Part shown: piece by piece, positions 47,313 through 56,500 of the stretch
How the letters are laid out: each line of letters opens with the position of its first letter
Numbering within the stretch: position 1 is the stretch's first letter
NCBI GenBank assembly: GCA_964017185.1
Contig: OZ024880.1
Span: forward strand, 36,670,329 to 36,734,328
Length of the DNA: 64,000 nucleotides
From: Rugalucina vietnamica
Taxonomy: Eukaryota > Mollusca > Bivalvia > Lucinida > Lucinidae
Reading direction: 5' to 3'
The notes under the pieces: model-generated
What the model saw: the letters and a program-made list of their open reading frames with translations, nothing else
Told to the model about the DNA's origin: nothing
Databases searched by the model: none
Program-made: the position numbers and the translations under genes

Positions 47313-47744
47313 TGGTGTCTTTATGAGCAATATTTACAAAGTTACACCATGATTTTCATTCAATGTGCATTTTTGAATTTTACAGTAAAGAGGTTATTAC
47401 TATTTCAAATTTAACACGTCAGTGTTATTTTGCAAGAAAAATAATATTCCACCAGGACGTGTGCACAAAGAAACATTGCTAAAGGGCTCTTTCATGTAGT
47501 AAGAATGTCTTAAAGCACTTTGGAGTCACGTCTGGGTTTGAATTCTGCCAATAACAATTTACTCTGTAATTATTTACTTTGTATATAAAACTTCCAGATA
47601 GTGTGATGTTGTATGCCTAAATTGATAACATGTTATATGGAGCTAAATTTTTAACATTCGAATTTCAAAGATTCCACAAGGAACCATGAATAATGGTTTG
47701 TAATTGTATTTGTAATTTATGAACGAATAACCATTTTCGTATTA

Positions 47745-48061
47745 AGGCTGTAAAATCGATTTAAGCCCGCCAGTAATGTTATATTACTGATCGTTCCAAG
47801 GTGATACTTCTGTGAAGGTTCTTATTGTTTTATGTCTTGGTGTTAATTTTTGTGCTGTTTGCACCTTATGTATGCTTTCATATTTTTAGTTAAGGTAACT
47901 GAGTGGCCACTTATTAGGAATACAACTGCTCATTCGGCTTACGATATGTTTTCATAGTAAATGTATGTGATTGTTAATTTAGTTTTTTCCCACCTCGGTT
48001 TTTGGAGTGGGAATCTCTTTCTAAATTGCGCCTTTTCCTGATCGTTACCTATTGGTACCTT
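47745..48061 (+). mobile_element. PLE 3'-UTR insertion J
   Basis: Same insertion as at 47073, carried in the second arm copy, with the complete 3' end (CCACCTCGGTTTTTGGAGTG ... CCTATTGGTACCTTTT). The shared 5' truncation and flanks show that a single insertion was later duplicated. Confidence 0.85.
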
Positions 48062-48407
48062 TTAAACATTTGTTGTCTTTATGAGCAATATTTACAAAGT
48101 TACACCATGATTTTCATTCAATGTGCATTTTTGAATTTTACGGTTAAGTGGTTATTACTATTTCAAATTTAACACGTCAGTGTTATTTTGCAAGAAAAAT
48201 AATATTCCACCAGGACGTGTGCACAAAGAAACATTGCTAAAGGGCTCTTTCATGTAGTAAGAATGTCTTAAAGTCTGGGTCAAGTCTGGGTTTGAATTCT
48301 GCCAATACGCGTGTTTGAAAATCATCATACAGTTTCATGTTGTTGTTGTTGTTTTTCGGCATAGCATAGACTGCATTAGTTCCTCTAATAACAAAAAAAA
48401 ATGTTTT

Positions 48408-49019
48408 GCGGATTTATGATTTATACTAAGAACATTACCTTATATATTACCTGATATAGATACTAATTATTTTCATTTCCTTTATTGGCATGTTAATTTC
48501 CATGACTTAAATCCTACAGAAGAGGTTTGGAATACCATGAAGAGGATAATGTGAGTCATTGCGGATTTATGATTTATACTAAGAACATTACCTTATATAT
48601 TACCTTATATAGATACTAATTATTTTCATTTCCTTTATTGGCATGTTAATTTCCATGACTTAAATCCTATAGAAGAGGTTTGGAATACCATGAAGAGGAT
48701 AATGTGAGTCATTGCGGATTTATGATTTATACTAAGAACATTACCTTATGTATTACCTTATATAGATACTAATTATTTTCATTTCCTTTATTGGCATGTT
48801 AATTTCCATGACTTAAATCCTATAGAAGAGGTTTGGAATACCATGAAGAGGATAATGTGAGTCATTGCGGATTTATGATTTATACTAAGAACATTACCTT
48901 ATATATTACCTTATATAGATACTAATTATTTTCATTTCCTTTATTGGCATGTTAATTTCCATGACTTAAATCCTACAGAAGAGGTTTGGAATACCATGAA
49001 GAGGATAATGTGAGTCATT
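48408..49019 (+). repeat. 153-bp x4 tandem repeat encoding a Tc1 transposase tail
   Basis: Units start at 48408, 48561, 48714 and 48867 (GCGGATTTATGATTTATACT), differing by only a few bases. Each encodes, in one frame, HDLNP(I/T)EEVWNTMKRIM followed by a stop; this is the conserved region around the last catalytic acidic residue of Tc1-type transposases (usual form SPDLNPIE..W...K). The upstream part of each unit has stops in this frame, so no long ORF exists. Confidence 0.85.
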
Positions 49020-49082
49020 GCCTAACAATAAATTCAGCCCACTAAATGATTCAGTGCAGGGGAACAAACTCTGGCAAAATAT

Positions 49083-49658
49083 AAAATAAAAAATGGCAAA
49101 ATACAAAGACAGAGGTGACTTCGAAGTGATTTAAGACATGCTTACCTCACGAAGGAACGCACTTGTAAGCTTTCTTAGTACAGCCGTCTTGGAAGAATAT
49201 TAATTTTCTTGCAAATTGACATGCTCGGTTTTATATTGTAACAAACGTTTTACCATGAAATCCAAAATGCACATGGAATGAAAATCAGCGTGTGTCTTTG
49301 TAAATTGTGCTCGTAAAGGCACTAAATTTTCAACCCCATGTACAAAAATGGTTAGTCGTTCATAAATTATACATAAAATTACAAATGATTGACCATGGCT
49401 CCTTGTGGAATCTTTGAAACTTGAAGATCAGTGAATCTTTTGTTAAAAATTTGGCCCCATATTTTATGTAATCAATTCAGGCATACAGCATCACAAGATC
49501 TGGACGTTTTATATACAGAGTAAATATTTACTCTCATACATAACAACATTTATAAACAAACTTACTACAGTTGTCCATGTCGTGCCAGTGATGATTGTTC
49601 AAAAACAAGAAGAGTTGTCAATTCATTTCCGAATATCGCAAGGGTATATTAATAACTG
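49083..49658 (-). repeat. Right inverted arm of the Tc1-like element, PLE-free
   Basis: Reverse complement of the left arm at about 80% by eye. At the position where both left-arm copies carry the PLE, this arm reads straight through (AACCATTTTTGTACATGG ... AAAATTTAGTGCC), so it preserves the empty site. Confidence 0.8.
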
Positions 49659-50545
49659 TTGTATTTTTCCTTTTCTCATTCCTGTTTCTAGAGTTGTCAT
49701 TACTATTCTAGAAATTGAAAATCAGAACATTCATATATCAGACTTTAGGGACATAGTACATTACCATAACATTCATTTTATACTTTTTTCAGCATCCTGG
49801 GTTTGTTAATAGCTCCGGTACAAGTGATTTTGTATGTCTACCGCTATTTTCCAATACTTTTTTACCGGTTTCTTATGTATTTTATTTTAATTTTCATGAA
49901 TAAGCAAATACAAACATTTGAATAATAGGTATTAAGATGAAATTGTTAGGTTCATGCATCATTAATAGACCAATTATAGTATTCTAGAGCATGCAATGCT
50001 GGTATATGTATATGTTTGTGAGCACACCCTATTTATTAGAATCACACTAGAGGTAGGTGTGGAAACTATGTAATTTTACATCATGTAAATGCGTTCATTG
50101 TTGAGGACACTTTTTATGACATTAAGGTTATCTCTCTGACTACACTGGCAGCCATTAGAATTGGTCCCATGAATGCAAATAGATCTTATTACCCATCCAA
50201 AACCTTGTACTGTCTACAATTTTCCCTTGTTTTCCTCGAGTTTTGACAATTTAATTAATATTCATGAATATGCAAATGAGGTGATATTGATTTAGACACA
50301 TGGCTTCAATACGTTTGTCATATGATATTACTGGCTCAATAATAAAGAGTCACATTGATAGTTTGGTCCTAAAATCAGTTTATTAATGTGTTATAACAAT
50401 TTTTTTTGTCTTTCTAAAGTTTACATTAAAATTCATGAATTACATTACTTACCATACATTAAAAGGGCTATACATAAGCTCTAAAATAGCTCCCGGGGTA
50501 CCCAGAGATAAATGTCTTTAATGTCACGGATCAAACAAGCTAGGG
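49659..50545 (+). repeat. Single-arm copy of the 61-64 kb foldback repeat
   Basis: Blocks such as GACCAATTATAGTATTCTAG, GTGTGGAAACTATGTAATTT, CATTAAGGTTATCTCTCTGA, TTCATGAATATGCAAATGAG and AATAGCTCCCGGGGTACC occur in the same order and orientation in the right arm at about 63110-63890. Only one arm is present here. Confidence 0.8.
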
Positions 50546-51065
50546 TACCACATTTTCACCCCCAATAAAAGTACTTTTGCAAGACCAAAAAAATGGTTTT
50601 CATACTTCCTAAAGACAGTACTAAACAACTATACTAAGGAAAGTTTTGCTAAACAGGTGGCCACCAAAAGTGATTTTGATGGCTTTCCTCAGTCTGGGGC
50701 TTTTGCTAGAAAGCTAAAAATCTGAATTTCTATGCTTATATTTACATTTTGTATAATCAATCAAGTATCAGTCTTTTATTTCCCAAAACTATTGTAAATT
50801 TTTCGGATATTGATATCAAACCTGACTAAACGGAGTTTCGGAACAGCCAAAACGCCAAATTTTCGCGCTTAACGTCATGGTGATACGTGACCGATGCCAT
50901 GCCAACTTAAATAATCAAACAGCGTCACTGGCTGACATCCATAGGTGTGGCTTAAGGACTCGCGAATTCTCAATGTTTTTATTGGGAAATGAAGAACATC
51001 AAGAATGACATTTTCATCTAGGGTGATTGCAATGAAAATGTAAAATAAGGTCCTACATTTCTGTA
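50546..51065. other. Spacer without recognised gene
   Basis: No domain or repeat recognised. A GC-richer stretch with CG words lies at 50830-50960. Confidence 0.35.
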
Positions 51066-51239
51066 GGTACAGCCCCTTTCACTCGAATATGCCGTTTGGG
51101 CATTTGCGTTACATCTGAGTTTCTGTTCATGTTGTCCACAAAGACATCTGGATTGACTGATCTACTGATTTGAGTGACAGTTACAAACTAAATGACATTT
51201 AAAACGGCAAGCTCAATTGAAATTTTTATATTACTATGT

Positions 51240-51288
<49 letters not shown>

Positions 51289-51871
51289 ATTCAGTTTTAC
51301 GTCCCTTTCAAGCTTTTTTACTCATATCGAGACGAATCAATCGATAGATGGGGCAAAAACCGGAGTTTCCGGGGAAAAAGCACCTGACACACCCGCAAGC
51401 AGAACTTGGCTTGTCCCACGTGTGACTCGCGCCCCGAGCGAGGCGCGAACCCACAGCGGTGAGATGATCGAATGATTAAGAGCACTGAAGTCAGCGACCT
51501 TAACCACTCGGCCACGGGGGCCGCCAAATATGTGGAATTTTGGCCATGTTGGCCATGTAGATACTGATAGGTAACTGCTAATGTTGATAAAATTCTGCTT
51601 TTGTCCCTATCCTATTTCAAATATGTGTTCTTAATATACATTGTATATGTTGTGCAAAGCATTTTGAAATAAAAATATGCTTTAACAAAACAATTACAAT
51701 ATTATTATCAGAAGCGGGTGACAGCATTACCTAAAAGATAAATGCTGAATAGATTTTAAGAACACCTGGGACACTGTTTCAGTTCTAAAATAGAATAAAA
51801 TGAACCTGATTTACACACAAATTTGATTGACCTAAATGCTCAAACGGCAACTCGAGTGAAAGGGACTGTAA
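51066..51871. repeat. Inverted-repeat element carrying a SINE
   Basis: The left end CAGCCCCTTTCACTCGAATA, then TGCCGTTTGGGCATTT, is mirrored at the right by AAATGCTCAAACGGCAACTC and GAGTGAAAGGGACTG (about 51833-51871). Without the SINE the element would be about 525 bp. It looks like a nonautonomous DNA transposon; no transposase is seen. Confidence 0.75.
51234..51536 (-). mobile_element. tRNA-derived SINE with long A tail, copy 2
   Basis: Minus strand, body 51525 down to 51288 with a poly(A) of about 45 bases (T-run at 51243-51287). The head GGCGGCCCCCGTGGCCGAGT is at the right edge. Its B-box region GTGGGTTCGCGCCTCGC is better preserved than in the copy at 35839. A flanking TATGTGGA (51234-51241 and 51529-51536) is the likely target duplication. 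Confidence 0.9.
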
Positions 51872-51874
51872 CTG

Positions 51875-52117
51875 ATGGCAAACTCCGATTTAATGTTCAT
51901 TGTTATTAGTTGCGAAACCTCACTCCACTACGTTCCGTTGCAGACCCTTATGGTTCTATTTGATCAAAGCAATTTCCGGTTGAATAAAACAGGACACGTG
52001 GTGAGTGCATCCGAACTCGACATTGTTGACGTCACCGGGTGCCTTGGCGTCGCGGCACGCGCCTTGTCGCGTGAGCATGGAGAGCTTCTTTTTGACTGGC
52101 TTAGCCTTGCGGATTAA
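51875..52117 (+). other. Unrecognised 80-codon frame, GC-richer than its surroundings
   Basis: ATG at 51875, stop at 52117. The composition is protein-like (for example VTGCLGVAARALSREHGELL) and the sequence is clearly GC-richer than its neighbours. However, no domain is recognised, and an internal GTGAGT at about 52000 could equally be part of something else. It begins directly after the inverted-repeat element above. It is antisense to, and outside, the coding exons of the gene at 52390-58217. Confidence 0.25.
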
Positions 52118-52192
52118 AAGTGACCGCAAATGAGCTAGCTGTATGTGTAAATCTCACAGAAATTATGGATTTAAAGCAGGAAATCAGAGACT

Positions 52193-52198
52193 TTTATT
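52193..52198 (-). promoter_or_regulatory. Candidate poly(A) signal AATAAA
   Basis: AATAAA on the minus strand, about 190 bp beyond the stop codon in exon 4 of the predicted minus-strand gene, a plausible 3' end signal. Confidence 0.4.
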
Positions 52199-52389
52199 AT
52201 GGAACTCATCTAGAGACAAAATTTAATATCTCTTCGAACAGAATGCGAAGTCAGGTTGAGCAGAATTTAGTTTTTCACAGTGAATTTCGTGTTTGAAAAT
52301 GTGATGTGTAAAGTAAAACATTTTTCCCGGTCATACACGCTTGGCTTTGAGGCTGTGTGACACATTCGGAATGCTTTTGTTATACATTG

Positions 52390-53552
52390 TTATGGACTAT
52401 CCACATCATGAAAGTTTGTGTTTATATCCACTGTACTCTTAATTGCCATATCGAAGTTGATGATGTACACGCTTCTGAGTACAACGACACATCTACGATA
52501 GTCACATAGTTTAGGCTGTCGTCGATATGGTAATAGGTCAGGTAAGGCCTTGTTGGTAGTATCGTATCTGCCTGTAGAGAAAAAGACAATATACAGTGAT
52601 GGTAAAAACAAAATTTTATAACTATATACAGTGATGGTGAAAACAGAAACTCTCTTTTCATTTTCCCCATGGTCGACTGCATTTTATCTGGACAAAGAAG
52701 TGTAATATACATGTCAAGCAGAAACCCACTTTTCTCACGCAATGGCTCATATACTATACCGTAACAACTATCAATCTTATATGGCTTAAAGCATTTCACT
52801 CATGCTGAAAATTCGAAGTTTTGAAGTTTTCGGTTAATAGCTATATTCATAGCTAATTTTCAATTGTTGAAATGACCGACTACAGAAAAAAAATGTATTC
52901 TATCCACAGAGCTGACATATTTTCAATGCATGGTTACGAATGTTTCTGGCAAAATATATATGCTATTTAGAACGATTGTATGACCACTTAACAAGTACTA
53001 ACTGTGCGCTGATGAGTGGAACATTTGCGCTTATTAGACCAAATACGGTATCAAAAACCGTTAACCCTCTTTGATGTTTGAACATCATATGTTGCTTTTT
53101 TAACCAAGAAAGTTTGAAATGGGAAATAACGGTTTATAGTTTAATGTATTTAACCGAACAAAGATCATCATTTTCAAACAAAAGTTCATCACTGCAGAAG
53201 CCGAGGGTGAGGTTATGGCCATGTAACTGGTAAACTAGTTTAAGCCCGCCAGTAATTTTTATTACTGATCGTTCCAAGGCGATACTTCTGTTGTGGCTCT
53301 TATTGTTTTATGTCTCGGTGTTGAATTTTTGTGTTGTTTATGTGCGTTTTCATATATTTTAGTTAGGTTTGGATAACTGAGTGTCCACCTATTGGGAAAT
53401 ATCTGCTAAATCGGCTTACGATACTGTTGACAAAGGACGAGTTGGCCAAAGTATGAGTTGACCATAAACCAAAAGCATGCAATATAAATAATAAAAGAGT
53501 AATTACCTTTAAATCAATAAATCACTACCACCGTTTCTATAATTTCTGTTTC

Positions 53553-53584
<32 letters not shown>

Positions 53585-56500
53585 CTGTTTCTTGCTTCGT
53601 TAAATACCGGTTGTTCTAGCCATGGTTCTATTGGTTGACCAGGTACTGACAATGGATCAAGTACTGGTTGATCGATGAATGACGAAATTACTATAAAGAG
53701 AGAAAATATCACACAAATTGGATGCTTAAATGATATGCGGTAAGTATATTGGAGATTTTATCATCAACAGTGCAAAATCCTATTTGTGCCTGAGCGCGCT
53801 TTCGCCTTTCGGCTTCTTCAGAGGCGTACTAAATACTACATATTAAGATTGTGATATCTACATATGCCTATCATAGGCAGTTAAACAGAAAAAATAGAGC
53901 AATCTAAAAATTCTACATTCTACGCTAACATGGTAAAACCTCATATAACTCCATAGAAATAAACACACCGCTTGTGGCACTCGTTATAACCGTCTTGTCT
54001 ATGCTGTTCTTACGTTTACCCACAATCTACATGTATGTTTTGAGCAAAAATATTTAAAACAGTCTACGTTTTTCCTTTTATTTATTTATTTTTTTATTAT
54101 TTTTTTACACATTAAAATCTCTGTAAATCGCATGGGCACGCCTTTTGTAAGGCACGTATCAGTGACCGGTGCATGCGTATTCCATTTCCAGTCTAGTACA
54201 GTATGTATTATGACGTTCCGAATCGGCGTTCACGTGATCTAGACTGTGATAAATATTTACATTTATTGTTCCATTTTACATAGTCTAAATTTCAAAAATG
54301 AGACGAAAGCGTGTCTAGAGTGGAGTTGAAATCATTCCAAAGTTCTTCTACCGACATGCCCTTATGGCTGGTCAAGAACCTTTGTTGGTAATCTTTCATG
54401 AGGGTCTTAAATCTAGGCTAATCTGCTTTGCGAAAGGGGGATTTTTGCGGAGGTATTATCAGTTAAACGAACGACTGCCTCTAAAGTTTCTAATTCTTTC
54501 TTATCTCAGAAAATTGTAATAGAAAGTCTAATGTTTCACTTGCATGACGTATTTCTGTTTTTCTCTTCCTTCCCTTTTGTCATTCATTTTCTTTCTCGAT
54601 CTTCCATTTCAAACTTTTGTTGTTGTTTTTTTTTCTTTCAAGTTCTAACTAATTTGCACTTCTTTTTTATTTCAAATTCTAATTTGAATTTCTCCAACTT
54701 CATTTGCCCTTTATTGTCTAGCTTTCTCAGCCGAATGTAAGTTTGAGTGACCATAATGAAAATAACGAAAATGAAGTGGAATGAAAAATCTTAGTGTCAA
54801 TACGTTATATGGATATGAAATAAACAAACAAAATAATTTTCCATTTTTATTTTGGATCAAAAGTAATGAAACATTGTCCCTCTACACCCTAAGTTACTAA
54901 ACCAAAAGGTACAAGTAGGCAAAGATCAGGAAAAGATCAGGAAAAGGCGCAATCAGAAAAAAGATTCCCATTCCAAAAGTAGAGTGTAAAGGGTATACAT
55001 TTGGTGGACAAATTTGCCTGATCCCGGCGGCTCACTTACCTTGATGGTACGTTGGGAGCACAACTACAGGTCTGGGAAATAATATAGACCATATTGGGGT
55101 GTGTTTCACCCATACCGCGCTACTCCACGGGCTGTAGTTGAAACCTAAATTGAAAACGAATAATTATTACGTTCGCAGGGTATAAATATATATATGATGC
55201 GACATTCTGTATTCTTAGTTTCAACTTGGACAGTGCGCATCAATGATAAAATGCCACGTCACACATAAGCGATAGTTTTTCGACGCAGATCTTGGTTATT
55301 ATAGGTTTTAGGTCATTTCCTAACCAGCGTAAAAATCATAATGCTCAAGTTGCGTAATTGCTAGCATTTTGTTGATTTGGATGAATAATGTTGCCAAATC
55401 TAACGCGTCATAGACGGGGCTTTTAAAAGTAGATGAAACCGCAGTATGAGACATCCCCGTTCTCAATGATATGCTCTTTGCTCTTCAAGGATCTTTTTTT
55501 TTTTTTTTTTTTTTTTTTTTTGCGAACCGGAGTTCAGCAACAATCGTTTTGTTTTCGTTTGTTACGTACTTTGTAAATCGTTGCTTATATATGCATGAAT
55601 GCGTGTGTAAATTTCTGTGTTCGTCACGATAAGAATATTGTTCACGTCTCTGCAAGGCCGCATGACGATGGCGTTTCGTATTCGCTCAGAGGCAAACGCA
55701 AGATCCGCTCAAGATCGAATTTATTCATATCTGTGCTTTTAGCTGCTCCTTAGCGCATCCTAACGCAAGTGAGCACGGCAACAATTACTTGCACGGTCCA
55801 ACTCGCTTTTCCGAATTTAAGTCTTGATTTATGACGTAAATATTAATAATAGTGACGTCCAGAAATCGCAAAGTAAGGCACATTTAACCCTTTTCCAAAG
55901 CCTATGTTATAAGAATAAGTTATTGTGTGACGATGCCTTAAGAGTTTGGTTCAAAGTTTAGAAACCATGGTAACGAACTCGGCTAGTGATACATTCTTAC
56001 AGCGTTGACATATTGTGACGTCATGATTGCAGACGTTGAAGTTTGCCCCGCAAGCAGCATTTTAAAAGGTCGTTAGCTAACATCATTTTCCGCGCCATTT
56101 TGAGTTCATGAATGTTTTGTAAAATCTAGACAATTTCTCAAACGTTTCGCATGAAATAGTTGTATTGCAATCATAATGATCAAACATGTTCTTTTCTGCT
56201 GGGCCCCTCGGGAGGGTTGAAACCCGAGTCTGTCAAACTCGGGTTTCAACGCCTCCCTCGGGTTCCAGCAGATGTCAATGCATAGAAAACCATGATTGAT
56301 CCCTATATTAATATAAAAATAAACAACATTCCATTTAATCATTAAATTGCGAAAAACGGACTTGTGCAAGCCTTTTGATTTTAAGTATACATCAGGAAAA
56401 CATGTCCGTGCAATGGGTACCCTCGTATACCCCACTTTTACATAGTAAAACCGGGGTATGCAGGCTAGGGGTATACCTATTTGTCTTATTTTTTGTCCAA

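Larger units (their letters stand above)
46737..49658 (+). mobile_element. Degenerate Tc1/mariner-like element with long inverted ends
   Basis: The outer ends are inverted: CAGTTATTAATATACCC at 46737 and GGGTATATTAATAACTG ending at 49658, matching the CAGT terminus usual in Tc1/mariner. Homology between the ends runs for about 500-570 bp (ACAACTCCTCTTGTTTTTGA; TATATAAAACTTCC; TTCCACAAGGAACCATGAAT; TTTTCATTCAATGTGCATTT), so the inverted repeats are unusually long. The left arm is tandemly duplicated (about 46872-47559 and 47560-48307), and each copy carries a PLE 3'-UTR insertion. Between the arms lies a 4x153-bp array encoding a Tc1-type transposase tail. No clear TA duplication is seen at the edges. 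The element is dead. Confidence 0.65.

Noticed and set aside
48408-49019. CRISPR-like array of four units
   Set aside because: Whole 153-bp units repeat without unique spacers and encode a transposase motif; it is a plain tandem duplication.
52422-52799. 125-codon minus frame overlapping exon 4
   Set aside because: It runs through the intron and the polypyrimidine tract; its phase at the acceptor does not match the phase-1 donors upstream. It is kept only as a less likely alternative frame.
53509-53712. Stand-alone Asn-rich ORF starting at 53712
   Set aside because: The start codon would be GTG and the first residues are a splice acceptor (polypyrimidine plus TATAG); it reads better as an internal exon.
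54531-54740. Phe-rich 69-codon ORF resembling a membrane protein
   Set aside because: It comes from T/C-rich intronic sequence and has no supporting features.
55185-55240. Possible PLE C-terminal remnant
   Set aside because: ATGCGACATTCTGTATTCTT resembles the PLE C-terminus, but the match is short and both flanks fail to align.
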